Of a stretch of 64,000 bases of DNA, positions 30,601-41,786 are shown piece after piece. The stretch's first letter is position 1. Every line of letters begins with the position of its first letter. The notes beneath the pieces are model-generated. The model worked only from the letters and a program-made list of their open reading frames with translations. It was not told the origin of the DNA and did not search any database. The stretch comes from Diacronema lutheri. Its lineage: Eukaryota > Haptophyta > Pavlovophyceae > Pavlovales > Pavlovaceae. The stretch spans positions 124,001-188,000 of the forward strand of contig JAGTXO010000039.1 in assembly GCA_019448385.1 (NCBI GenBank), written 5' to 3'. Both the position numbers and the translations under genes were made by a program.

Positions 30601-33600
30601 CGCAGACGAGCGCGCGGCTTTGGGCGCCGGCGCGGAGGCGGAGGCGGCGCTGGGCGACGCGCGCGCGCGCGCGCTCGCCGCCGAAGTGCGCGCGCTTGAG
30701 GGCACGAGCGCAGACGAGCGCGCGCACGGATTCGCTGCGGGCGCGCGCGCGGAGGCGGCGAGCTCGAAGGTCGGCACCGCCGTGCTCTGGCGCGAGCTCG
30801 CCGCGGCGGACGCGGCGGCATGGGGTGCGCCGGTGGGCGGCGCGGCGGGCACGGTCGACACGCTGTCCGTGAGCGCGCCCAACGGTGCGGTGGACACGGT
30901 CGACGCGCTGTCCGTGAGCGCGCCCGACGGTGCGGTGGACACGGTCGACGCGGCGCGCGCGGCGGACGCGCCAGGCGCTGCGGACGCAGCGGCGCGCGCC
31001 GAGGCGGAATTAAAAACGGTCAAGGCGAAAGCCGCGCGCAAGGTGAAGAGCCTTGAGGAGAAGGTGCACGCGCTCGAGGCGCGGCTCTACGCGGCCACGT
31101 CCGAGCTCGCGAGCCTGGCCGAGCGCCACGAGGCCGCGCTCGCCCAACGCGCGGCCGCCGGGGCGCTCGTCGCGGCTGCCGAGGCGGGCGCGCGCGAGGC
31201 GGCGGCGACCGCGCGCGGCGACGACGCGGCGGCCGCCGACGCGCGCTGCGCGGCCGACGCGGTCAGCGCCGCCGCCGCGCTCGCCGCCGCGCGCGCGGAG
31301 CTGCAGGCCGTCAAGGTGCGCGCGGCGCGCAAGGTGAAGGCGGCAGACGAGGCGCGCGTGGCGGCGGACGCGCGCGCTGAGGCCGCGCGCGCGCAGCTCG
31401 CCGAGGCGAGCGCACGCGGCGGCGCCGAGGGCGCGGCGGCACTCGCGGCCGCGGCCGCGGCGCGCGAGGCAACGCTCGTGGGCAAGAACGACCGGCTGCG
31501 CGCGCTGCTCGCCGATGCGCAGGCGGTCCTCGCCTCGCAGCAGGGCGAAGTGGCCACGGCGGGCGCGCGCGCGGCGGAGCGCGAGGCGGCAATCACGGCG
31601 AGCCTGGGCGAGGCGCAGCGCGCGCAGCTCGAGCTCACGGCGAGGCTGCGCGCCGCCGCGTCGGCGACGGCCGCCGTCGAGCGCGAGCGCGACGAGCTCG
31701 CCGCCTCGCTTGCGGACGAGCGCGCGCGCGCGGCCGGCCGCGTCGACGCCGCCGACGCCGAGGCGTCCAGGGCGTACGCCGAGGCGGACGCGGCGCGCGC
31801 GACCGCGAGCGCGGCGGCGGACGCGCTCGACGCGCTCCGACGCGAGGTTGCGCGCTCTGATGCCGAGCGCACGCGACACGCCGCCGCGCGCGACGGCGCG
31901 GGCCCGACGCGCGAACGGCTCGCGCGGGCCGAGGCGCATTTGGCGCGCGCGCGCGCGCAGGAGCTGAGCGTCGTGCGCGCGTTGGCGGACGCCGACGCCG
32001 CGGTCGAGGCCGCGCACGCGGCGCTCGACGCGCTCGCCGCCGACGCGGACGCCAGCGCGACGGCGCGCGCGGCCGACGCGCGGCGCGACGCGGAGGCGCG
32101 CGGCGCGGCGGCGGCCGACGCGCTTCGCAAGGAGCTCGCCGAGGTGCGAGCGCGCGCGAGGGCGCTGCTCGAGGAGAAGGACGGCGAGGTCCGAAAGGCG
32201 AACAGGGCGGCGGCAGCCGCGCGCCGCGCGCTCGCGGCGGGCGGCGGTGGCGACGGTGGTGGCGGCGGCGGCGGAGGCGCCTGCGGCGATGCGGCGGGCG
32301 GTGCGGCCGGCGGGCCAGCCGGCGGCGCGGTCGGACACGGTTTGACGATGGCCGATGGTGAAGCTGGCAATGCGCAGGGCTCGGGGCGAGGCGTCACGGC
32401 AGCTGCGGACAACGCGAGGGCGCACGCGCCTGCCGCCGCGGCCGACGGGCACAACGCGGGCGAGTGCATCGACGTGTCGCGCGTAACTGCCGCCGTGCGC
32501 GCGCATTCGCCGCCGGCGGGCGGCGCGGCGGCTGCGCTCGCGCTTCTGCAGGCCACCGCCTCGCGCCAGGGGCCCGGCATCGCCGGTAGCGCGGACACTG
32601 AGCGTGCGGGGCGCGCGGACACTGAGCGCGCGGACAGTGGGCGCGCGGACAGTGGGCGCGCGGAGACTGGGCGTGCGGGCGGCGGCGCGGCGCGCGTTGG
32701 CGTCGACGCGGTTCGCGGCGCGGACGGCGGCGGCGGTGGAGGCGCGGGCGCGCAGGGCGCGAACGATGGCGGCGCGGGCGCGCAGGGCGCGAACGATGGC
32801 GGCGCGGGCGCAAAGGGCGCGAACGATGGCGGCGCGGGCGCAAAGGGCGCGAACGATGGCGGCGCGGGCGCAAAGGGCGCGAACGATGGCGGCGCGGGCA
32901 CAAAGGGCGCGAACGATGGCGGCGCGGGCGCAAAGGGCGCGAACGATGGCGGCGCGGGCGCAAAGGGCGCGAACGATGGCGGCGCTTCGCCGCACCTCCT
33001 GCAGCTGCCCACGGATGGCGCGTTGCCGCGCCTCGCGGCGGCGCAGGCCTCGCGCGACGCCGCGCTCGCCGACGCGCTCGGCGCGGCCGCGCGCGCCGCG
33101 GCAGACGCGGACGACGAACGGCGGATGAGCGCGCTGCTCGCCGAGCAGCTGCGGTGCCTCAAGGACGAGGTGCGCGCGCAGCAGGCGCTCGTCGCGCGCG
33201 CGGCCGCGCCGCCAGAGTATGCGGCGCAGCTCGTGCTGCGCTACCTTGAGCTGACGGCGGGCGATTCGGACGAGGCGGCGGCGCTCTTCACGCCACTCGC
33301 AATGCTCTTCCGGTTCTCACAGGCCGACGTCGACAAGCTGCACGCGGCGCGCGCGCGGCGTGCGCGCCTCCTCTCGACAATCTTCGGCAAGCAGCAGCTC
33401 GAGCACGAGCGCGCCGAGGCCGAGGTCGCTGCGCGCGCAAAGGTGGCAAGTCTCGAGTCGGAACTGCGGGTGCGTGCGTGCGCGCGCCTGCCCCCAAGCG
33501 CGCCTGCCCCCAAGCGCGCCTGCCGCCAAGCGCGCGCTGGGGAAGGGGAAGGGGAAGGGGAAGGGGGTAGGGTATGGGAATGGGTTCTCAGCGCGCGCCT

Positions 33601-34287
33601 CCGTGCGGGGGTCCGCGGGGGGGGGGGGGGGGGAGGGGGGGGGGGGGGAGGGGGGGGGGGGTCTGGGCGCGCGCCTCCGTGCGGCGCGCGTCCGAGCGCG
33701 CGCGGCAGGCCCCGCCGCCGCCACCGCCGCAGCAGCCGCGCGCCCACCCGTCCGCCATCCCACTCACCGCCCGAAACTCGCGCGCGTTTTTCCCCGCCCT
33801 CTTTGAAAACGTGAAACCCAAACCGACCTGCCTTTGGACGCAGCTGCTCAACGCCGAGCTCGTCCTCGCCCAGGCGGACGCGCGCGCGCGCGCGCGCCGG
33901 CGGTGGGCGCGCCGGACGCTCCGCGCGGGCAGCCTTCGCACGATGGCGGCAGGCAGCCTTCGCACGATGGCGGCGCTCGCGCCTCGCGCCGGCCGTCGCG
34001 CGAGCACGCGCCGACGACGGCCGCCGGCGCGCGCGCGGAGCTCGTGCACGCGCTCGCTCAGCTCGCCCAGTCGGAGGAGCGGGTGAGTGCGGTCACGTGC
34101 GCGAGAGGGCGCGCAAACATGCTAGCGCGCGTCGCTGCGCGCGCACAGGTGGCACGTCTCGAGTTTGGGGTTGGGGCGCGGCAGATCGCCGAGCACGGCC
34201 CCTTGTCTGCTTGCCTCCGCGCGGCGCGCCCGCCATTAAGGCACACAACCAGCGTTCGCGCGCGCACACACTCGAGTCCCTTTTGCG

Positions 34288-34329
<42 letters not shown>

Positions 34330-34777
34330 TTCCCCTCTTCCCCCTTTCATCCCCCCTCCCCGCGCGCGCGCACGCACGCACACAACACCGCCTGCCTCGC
34401 CCGCCCGCTGCCGCCCTCGCCCCTCGCAGGAGGTGGAGCTGCGGGCGCGCGTTGACGTGACGTCCGCGTCGCTCGAGTTTGCGCGCGCCGAGCTCGACGC
34501 GGCGCGCGCGGCGCTCGGCGCCGCGCAGGCGGAGCGCGGGGCACTCGAGGAGGCGCTCGCGCAGGAGCGCGCGGCGCGCGAGGCGGCGGAGGGCGCGCGG
34601 CAGTACGTGAAGAACGTGCTGCTGCGCGCGATGGAGAAGGGCGGGATCGACGCGGTGCTCGACGAGGCGCTCTTCCCTGTGATCGCGACGAGCCTGCAGT
34701 TCACGGCGGAGGAGACGCGCAACATCGCCCAGGCGCGCGCGGGCGGTGGTGGCGCGCGCGGCGGGTGGCTGCGCTGA
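27619..34777 (+). CDS. Giant coiled-coil golgin with two GRIP-like domains
   Basis: Golgi tether. Exon 1 is 27619..27798 and exon 2 27944..33469 (1842 codons), phase 0. A probable 10-codon microexon 33844..33873 and a short exon ending at 34085 follow; these inner junctions are tentative. The last exon is about 34432..34777. Most of the protein is Ala/Glu/Arg-rich coiled coil with internal repeats. The C-terminus reads QYVKNVLLRAMEKGG, then ALFPVIATSLQFTAEETRNI, matching the Arl1-binding GRIP domain (Tyr, Lys-Asn-Val-Leu-Leu and Leu-Pro-Val-Ile). An earlier block at about 33209-33350 (EYAAQLVLRYLELTAG, then LFTPLAMLFRFSQADVDKL) looks like a second GRIP domain. GRIP recognition comes from family knowledge. 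Confidence 0.82.
29222..29482 (+). repeat. 87-bp coding repeat, three copies, in golgin
   Basis: Three tandem 29-residue units start with QLACLAEALAESE. The third diverges at its end. The unit is a whole number of codons and keeps a heptad-like Leu spacing, so it extends the coiled coil. Confidence 0.8.
32741..32980 (+). repeat. 30-bp coding minisatellite, eight copies, in golgin
   Basis: Eight uninterrupted 30-bp units encode the decapeptide GGAGAKGAND with Lys/Gln and Ala/Thr variants. Each unit carries GAACGATGGC. The array interrupts the coiled coil about 80 residues before the first GRIP-like domain, and probably forms a flexible linker. Confidence 0.9.
33540..33662 (+). repeat. G-rich tract in a golgin intron
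   Basis: GGGGAA-type units are followed by three G runs (up to about 19 G) inside the intron after 33469. The sense transcript would be G-rich and able to form quadruplexes. Confidence 0.8.
34286..34329 (+). repeat. Poly-C tract in a golgin intron
   Basis: An uninterrupted run of about 44 C is followed by TTCCCCTCTTCCCCC. It lies about 100 bp before the acceptor CCTCGCAG of the last exon and may act as an oversized polypyrimidine tract. Confidence 0.85.
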
Positions 34778-35186
34778 TGTTGCCGGCTGATTCACGGCCA
34801 CCACGGCCTACTGCCCAGCGGCACTCTGCGCCGGCCGGACTTTTTTTTCTTCTCGTGCGCTCTCGAGTGCGAAGTGAACAAAAGGGGTCGCGAGCACTGC
34901 GCGGCGCGCGGCGCGACGTGGAACACGCTCTCTCGCGGCGGGCAAGCCGTAGCACGGTGCAACACCGCGCCCGGCGAGCTGCAGGAGAGGTAGGATTTGC
35001 CCAAAAAAGAAAAAGATTTTTGGTTGTTTGTTTTGGTTGTTTGTACAAACAACCAAAAAACGTTTTTTGGTTTTGTTCAAAATTCACTATTTCACCCACT
35101 CATGATCAGCGAAACCGTGCGGGTGTAGGCGGTCCTACTCGGCACCCTCAAAACCCAGGAAAGCTGTTTGATATCGCAACGGCGGC
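34778..35186. promoter_or_regulatory. Golgin 3' flank and DYRK 5' region
   Basis: A 409-bp gap between two plus-strand genes with no gene of its own. Positions 34995-35095 are strikingly AT-rich and contain the palindromes listed separately. The last 90 bp before the kinase ATG return to high GC. Confidence 0.4.
35031..35072. repeat. Two overlapping perfect palindromes
   Basis: Positions 35031-35058 are a perfect 28-bp palindrome centred on GTAC (arms TTTTGGTTGTTTGT). Positions 35051-35072 are a second perfect 22-bp palindrome centred on CG (arms AACCAAAAAAC). They share AACCAAAA, so only one can form a hairpin at a time. Confidence 0.9.
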
Positions 35187-38100
35187 ATGCCGGCGCTGCC
35201 GGCGCTCCCGCTGGGGCCGCGCAGGTTCCCGTCGGAGGGCTCGCAGACGGCGCGCGCGCGACCGGTGCACGTGCGCAAGGCACACCTTGCGCGCATGGCT
35301 CCGCCGGTGGGTCAGCCTCTCGACGAAGAGGCGCCCGCGCTGAGCGCGACAGAGATGTCGCCGGCGGTCGCGCTGAAGCGCTACTTGCCGCAGATGACCG
35401 AGTTCGAGAAGGGCGAGATCCTGGCGTACTCGACCGTGTGGTACTGCGGACAGGCGGCCTCCAAGATCAACGCCACGTTCGCGCAGACGGCCAACAACCA
35501 CGGCTACGACGATGAGCGCGGCGACTACAAGGTCGTGATGCGCGACCATGTCGGCTACAGGTACGAGGTCGTGTCGGCGCTCGGGAAGGGGTCGTTCGGG
35601 CAGGTGGTCAAGGCGATCGACCACCGGATGCAGCGTATGGTCGCACTTAAGCTCATCCGCAACAAGAAGCGCTTCCACCAGCAGGCTCTCGTCGAGGTGC
35701 GGATCCTCGAGTACATCAAAGAGAACGACCCGGACGACTCGAGCCACGCGGTCAAGTTTGATGAGTACTTTTACTTCCGCTCGCACCTGTGCATCACGTT
35801 CGAGCTGATGTCGCTCAACCTGTACGAGTTTCTCAAGGCCAACGACTTTCAGGGCGTCTCGCTCCCGCTTATCCGCCGTTTCGCGCTACAGCTGCTCACG
35901 GCGCTTCGCTTCCTCCGCCGGCACCGCGTGATCCACTGCGACCTCAAGCCGGAGAACATCCTGCTCAAGCACCCGTCCAAGTCGGGGATCAAGGTGATCG
36001 ACTTTGGCTCGAGCTGCTTCGACGACCAGCGCATGTACACATACATCCAGTCGCGCTTCTATCGCGCGCCCGAGGTCATACTGGGTCTGCCGTACCACTG
36101 CGCGATCGACGTCTGGAGCCTGGGCTGCATCCTCGCAGAACTGCACACGGGCTACCCGCTCTTCCCGGGCGAGAACGAGAAAGAGCAGCTCGCGTGCGTG
36201 ATGGAAATCCTCGGCCCGCCGCCGCGCCGGCTGCTCGCAGCGTCGTCCCGCCTCGCGTCCTTCTTTGAGTCGGACGGCAGCGCGAAGCTTGTCGTCAACT
36301 CGCGCGGCAAGGAGCGGCGACCGTCGAGCAAGGCGCTGCACGTCGCGCTGCGGTGCAACGACGCGCCCTTCCTCTCGTTCCTTGAGGGCTGCCTCCGCTG
36401 GAGTGCTGCGGACCGTTTCACGCCCGAAGAGGCCCTGGCGCATGCATTCATCACCGAGTCCGCCCACGCGAACTCGGCCGCGAGCTCGCCGCTCATCGCT
36501 GGCAACGGCCGCCGCATGCACGTGCTCGAGAGCGCGCAGCTTGGCGTGCGCGTCGCCGCCGCGGTCGCCGCCGCCGCGGCCGCCGTCAGCGGCAAGCCCG
36601 CCGCCACAAGCGCGGGCACTGACGGCGTGGCACTCCTGGGCGCCCCGCTCCGCCCGCAGCCGCCGCCCGTTCGCAGGCCGCAGCCGCCCGCGCAGCCGCC
36701 TGCGCCGCCGCCCGCGCAGCCACCCGCGCCGCCGCCCGGGGCGCCGCCCGCGCATCCGCCCGCGCACCCGTCCGCGCGCCCGCCCGCGCAGCCGCCGCAG
36801 CCGCCGCCGCACGCGCAGCCGCCGCCCACACCACTGGCGACGGTGACAGACGTAACGGACGTAACGGACGTAACGCACGCGCACGCGCCACCGCCGGAGC
36901 AGCGGCAATGGCGGGCGCAGCCGGCCGCGCAGCCGGCCGCCGCGCCGCAGTTGCGCAGGTCGAGCATGGGCGCGGCAACGCAGCCCGCGTTTCCGCAGCA
37001 CATTGCACTGCACGGCAAGCGCCGGAGTACTGGCGCGGCACCCGTTCCGGACTTGTCGCACGCAGTGCCCGTTCCGGACTTGTCGCACGCAGTGCCCGTG
37101 CCGCCGCCTGCGCCGCCGCCCGCGCCGCCGCCCGCGCCGCCGCCCGCGCCGCCGGCAGCGCAGCGCGTCGCCGCGGCGGAGGCGGTCGTGCAGATGCAGC
37201 AGCAGATGCAGCCGCAGATGCAGCAGCAGATGCAACCGCAGCCGGTGCCGCCGCAGCCGATGCCGCCGCAGCTGCCGCCGCCACCAACGGCGCAGCTCTC
37301 GCCCAACCGACACCTGAGGCTATCAAGCCAGCAGCACTTTGCGTCCGCTGGCGCCGCATGGCAGTTGGCTGCCGGCGGGCCCGCGACGCACGCGGCGGCA
37401 CCTCCGTCGCAGCCGCTGCCGCAGCAGCCCGCGCCAAGCGCGCGGCGCGGCTCGCTCGACCAGAACGCAGCGGCGTCCGCGCTCGTCGCGGGCGCGCGCT
37501 GGCGCATGCACAGCGAGGCGGACACGGCGTCGAGCAATGGCATCTCGATGCGAACACCGTCACAGCTCGCGGCCGGTGACGGCGGCGGTGACGGTGACGG
37601 TGACGGTAACGGTGGCGCGGACGGCGCGCATGGCGACGGCGGCGTAACGGCGATGGCACGCCTGGCGGTTGAAACCGTCGCACCAAGCGCGCAGCATTCA
37701 CGAGCGTTCGAGCCGAAGAGGGCCGACGCGGCGCCCTCCGGCGCGCTCACGCAGCGCGAGGCGACGCGCTTAGCGGCCGACGCACTTGGCGCCTACCAGT
37801 ACTCGCGTGCGTGCGGCCGCGGCGCGCGGGGCGCGCGCGCGGGGGGGGGGGCTGCGGCGTCGGCTGCGCGCGCGAAGCCTGACTCGGCCCGTCCACCGCC
37901 TCCGCGTCGCGCGCGCTGCGCCGCGCGCGCCGTGCCGCGCAGAATGGGCGGCCAGACTCGAGCAACTTCCGCACGCCGAATCGCACGCGAGCGGCAGCCA
38001 GACGCACCGCATCCCACGGCGCGCGCGCGCGAGCGGGGCGCCGCTCGGGGTAATAAGCAGCCGTCCGCCATGCTGCTTTTCGGCCGTTACGGCATCTGAG

Positions 38101-38568
38101 GCGCAGCAGTCCCCGGAGGCGAGGAGACCGGAGGCCGGAGCCGACCCCAGCCTCCTCGAGGCGGGCACGGCGCACTTGTGCGTGCGCGAGCAATTGCACG
38201 CCATGCGCTCGCGTGATGCGCTCGCCGGCAGCGCGGCGGCGCCCGACCGGCGCGTGTCGGTCGACGAACGTTTCGCCGACCGTTACGGCTTTGTGCGAAT
38301 GGGCAGTCACAACGGCTTTGGGTACCACTCGCGGCCGCTCGCTCCGTCGGCGAGCGAGCAGGCGCACGGCCTTGCCGTGCGGCCCGACGTCGTGCCGTTG
38401 CCGCCGCTCGTGGCCGTGCCGCCGGACGCGGCGGCGGCCGTGCCGCACCGCATCCCGCGTCACAAGTCGCTGTTGCAGCAGTCGGCGTCGGGCGGCGGGC
38501 CGGGCGCGTTGCACGCCTGCGCGGACGTCGGCGCGATCGCGGAGGTGGCGGCGACTGCGGCCGAGTGA
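35187..38568 (+). CDS. DYRK family dual-specificity protein kinase (class II-like)
   Basis: Two exons, 35187..37810 and 38061..38568, about 1043 aa. The 250-nt intron (donor GTGCGG, acceptor AATAAGCAG) is phase-consistent but tentative. A DH-box-like segment (TEFEKGEILAYSTVWYCG) precedes the kinase domain, residues about 125-422. Seen are the glycine loop LGKGSFGQV, catalytic Lys in VALKLI, HCDLKPENILL, DFGSSC, activation loop YTYIQSRFYRAPE with the DYRK YxY tyrosine that autophosphorylates during translation, and WSLGCILAEL. A tail of over 600 residues is low-complexity Pro/Ala/Gln-rich with short repeats (VTDVTDVTD, PDLSHAV twice). The DH box plus YxY points to the DYRK2/Pom1 class. Confidence 0.92.
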
Positions 38569-38644
38569 GGGTCAGACGGTCATTGGGGGTCTCTGGAACG
38601 TCTTAAGGTTGTTCTGACTTCTGACTGCCGTTGGCAGCAGTACG

Positions 38645-41171
38645 ATGGAGCCGGACGTGGACGTGCGGCTGCGCCTCATGCAGCAGAAGCTCGAGCTGAC
38701 GCGGCAGTCGCACGCGCGCGCGCAGCCGCGCCCGCCAGCCATTGCGCGGCCATCGGACGCGGCGCCGCCGCACCTCGCGTACGCGCCGCACCCTCCTGAT
38801 CCGCGCGCGCGTGCGTTCGCGGCGGCGGCGGTGCTGCAGCAGCATCAGCGTGTGCACCGCGCGCTGGACGAGAACCTCGAGCTCGAGCGGCAGCTTGCCG
38901 CGGCGCGGCAGGCACGTTACCGCGCCGCGTCATTGGCGCACGGCGCACACCTCCGCGCCGGCGCGCCGCGCGAGACGCCGTTCGAAGCTGCGATGCGGCA
39001 CAACGCGGAGCGGCAAACGGACCTTCTCGCCGCGCTCGCCGCGCGCGGCGGCGCGTGCGCCGAGGCGCCGGCCGCGCCAGCCGGCAACGCGGCGAATGAC
39101 GCGGGAAATCGGGCTGCGAGCACCACCGACAAGCCATCGCCCGCCGCCAACCCGTCTGCCCTCGCGCGCCTCGAACAGAAGGGCATGATCGTGCGCGCCG
39201 ACGAGCGCGCCGGGGCGGACGCGCGCGCGCGCGCTGACGAGGCCAAGGCGGGGGCGCGCGGCGCGGAGGCGGAGGCGAAAGCTGTCGCGGAGGCGGCTGA
39301 GGCCGAGGCGCGCCGCGCGGGGCGCGCGCTCACGGACGAGGAGCTCGCGCTGCTGCAAGAGGTGCACGAGGCCCTCGCCGAGTCGGACAGCGAATCCGGC
39401 TGGTCCGACGGGTCCAGCGAGTCCGGCGGCGGTGACGGCGACGGCGGTCGCCGCGAGCGGCAGCGGCGCAAGCGCGCCGAGCGCTCGGCGGCCGCCGCGA
39501 CCGCGCTCGGCGGCTTCGACCTCGCGCTCCGTGTCGTCCGCTTCGTCGCGCGGCTTCGCGCGCTCTCTGCGTCCGCGCCGCGCCGGGCGGCCGAGATGCG
39601 CGCGCACGCGGAGAGGACACTGGAGGCCAACTCGATAGGCGCGATCGCGTGGCTGCGCCGCAGCGCACGCACTGTGCTTCACTCGCTGCTTAACGATGGC
39701 GCCCGCCTGTCGCTCGACCTGCGCAAGGAGCGGGCGGGCGGAGGCGGAGGCCGTGGCGGAGGCGGAGGGGGTGGCGGAGCGAGCGGCGTCGGCGCGGGCC
39801 TGCTCGCGCTGCTTGGCCTCGGCGACGGCGGTGGCGGCGGCGAGAGTGGCGAGCCCGAGAGGGGCGCGCTGACGGCGGAAAACCGCGCGCCGCCTGCCGG
39901 CAGCGGCCCGTACGGCGCGCCAGTGATGCGCTTGCGTGTGCGCGCGCGCGCCATCGTCGACGGCTTGCTCGAGCGGACGCCGGGCGCGGTGCCGCGGCCG
40001 CTGCTCATCTTTGCGCGCGCCTACTCGTCCGGCGACAACCCGCATTTTGCGCGCGCGCTACGGTGCAGCGCACGTGCACACGGCACGCGAGCGGCGCGCG
40101 CTGCTTTTAAATCTGCTCATCGTCCGGCTCCTCGTGCTGCGTCTGATCCTCAAGCCGGGCGACAACCAGGTGCAGTCGGTCGCGGGCGGGCGCGGCCTGC
40201 CCGCCGCGGTCGAGCGGAACCTTCGCGCGCTTGGCGCTTTACTCTACGCCAGTGCCACAGTCGCCGCTCAGCACGATGGCGACGTGCCCATCGCGGCGCG
40301 CGCGCCTGCTCCTACGCCCGCGCCTGCGCCCGCGCCTGCGCTTGCGCCCGTCGAGGCCGCGGGCGAAAGAGCGGGCGCGCCCACGCTCGTGGCGGCGGGC
40401 GCGCTGCCGGCCGTGCGCCCCGCGGAGTCCGGCGAGTCCGGCGAGCCCGGCGAGCCCGGCGGGTCCGGCGCTCGCGGCGCGGATGCGCGGCGAGCGAGCG
40501 GCGAGCGCACGGACGATGCGCGCGGCGCCGAGCTCGAGACGCCGCGCGGCGCCGCGCCGCGCCGCGCAGGGTCTGCGGTGCGCCTGCTTCCCGCCGCCAT
40601 CGCGCCAGGTGCGCTCGCGCCGTTATTAAAAGCCGACGCCATCGCTTTCGAAGCGCTCTCGCCGGAGGTTGGCTTGCTCCTCAACGCCGAGGCGCTCGCC
40701 GCCGCGTGGCCCGCGGTGGAGGAGCTGCAGGGCAAGCTGCTGCTGTGGGTTGCCGAGCTCGATCATGCAGCAAATGCGATCCTGCATGGCACCGGCGGCG
40801 CGCTCGCCGTGCCGAGCGACGCTGAGATGCAGCGCGAGCTCGACGCGGCGGGCGCGAGCGCTGGCGCGGTGCGGCGCGTTTCCATCCCGCTCACGCGCAC
40901 GATGGCGGCGCGGCGCGTCTCCCGTCGCGCCTCCAATCCGAGTGCACCGTTGAATTTGAACCAACCGTTGGCGCGCGGCGCCGGAGGTGACGGCGCGCTC
41001 GCCCTGCGGCCGAGCGATGGCAGCGGGGCGAGGCTCAGCGGAGGAAGTGGGCGGGGTCCCGCGCCGGGCGCCGCCCTCTCGAGGCAGGGGACGCAGCAGC
41101 GCGCGACGGCGATCGGTCGCGTGCCGACGAGCGGGCGCGCGGCGCTCGCGCCCGTGCGCGACGACGAGTAG
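38645..41171 (+). CDS. Unknown Ala-rich protein with coiled coil; one reading-frame discontinuity
   Basis: Starts MEPDVDVRLRLMQQKLELTR 76 bp after the DYRK stop. Coiled-coil segments (LDENLELERQLAAARQ; ADEAKAGARGAEAEAKAVAE) are followed by an acidic Ser/Asp stretch (ESDSESGWSDGSSESG), a basic stretch, and a helix-rich region ending YSSGDNPHF near 40048. The frame then changes. The continuation reads RRALLLNLLIVRLLVLRLIL, then PEVGLLLNAEALAAAWPAVEELQGKLLLW, and stops at 41171. The switch could be a 43-nt GC-AG intron (40049..40091, phase 0 to 0), a longer intron, or a one-base sequencing error. I recognise no domain. Codon use matches neighbours on both sides of the switch. Confidence 0.6.
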
Positions 41172-41210
41172 CGCGCACTGGCGCGGGTCGGACCTATACA
41201 TGCGTGTCAT

Positions 41211-41786
41211 TCATTTCAAGCGGATCATCGCCGAGAGCCGCTTTGAGCGCTTGCGCTCGGGCGATGCGCCCGCTGCGCGCGTGACATGCAGACCGTGGCC
41301 ATTGTCGCGCGTGTCGATGCCGTCGGCTTCGGGCCCGGCGGCGCACGCGTTGCAATCGCCGCGCGTCGGCGGGAAGATCTTCACGTCGCTCACGACGCCG
41401 ATGCACTCCCATGAAATGCCCGGGTCGTCCTCGCCTTGCGGCTCCCACAGCCACGAGCAGCCGGAGCCGAGCCGCACCTTCCTCCGCGCGCGCACCGCGT
41501 CGCCCTCCTCGACGTCGTCGGCGGCCCGACGCGCGGCAACGAAATCGTCCAGGCTGACAACGGGCGCGAGCGGCAGCGCACGGGCCGCGCAAAAGAAGCC
41601 CGCCTCCGACTTGATGCTCTCGCCGAGCCCGCGGCTGATGTCATCGAGCCACTCGGATGCGCTCTCCGCGTCGAGCACCGTGCGCGTCGAACGCGCGCGC
41701 GCTGCGATGCGGCAGAGCGACGCACCCGTCGGCGAGTGTGCGCGCGTGCTCGGCAGGACGAGCGCCGCGAGGAGCGTAGCGCGCAT
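41211..41786 (-). CDS. Unknown protein with N-terminal signal peptide
   Basis: Single exon, 191 aa, from the first ATG at 41786. The start MRATLLAALVLPSTRAHS looks like a signal peptide and could also be the first part of a bipartite plastid signal. The mature part contains LDAESASEWLDDISRGLGES, a Cys-containing segment (GSGCSWLWEPQGEDDPGISW, ECIGVV) and CNACAAG. A basic tail ends SKRLSAMIRLK. I recognise no family. It is convergent with the previous gene, with only 39 bp between stops. Confidence 0.6.
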   Translation of the reverse strand: MRATLLAALVLPSTRAHSPTGASLCRIAARARSTRTVLDAESASEWLDDISRGLGESIKSEAGFFCAARALPLAPVVSLDDFVAARRAADDVEEGDAVRARRKVRLGSGCSWLWEPQGEDDPGISWECIGVVSDVKIFPPTRGDCNACAAGPEADGIDTRDNGHGLHVTRAAGASPERKRSKRLSAMIRLK

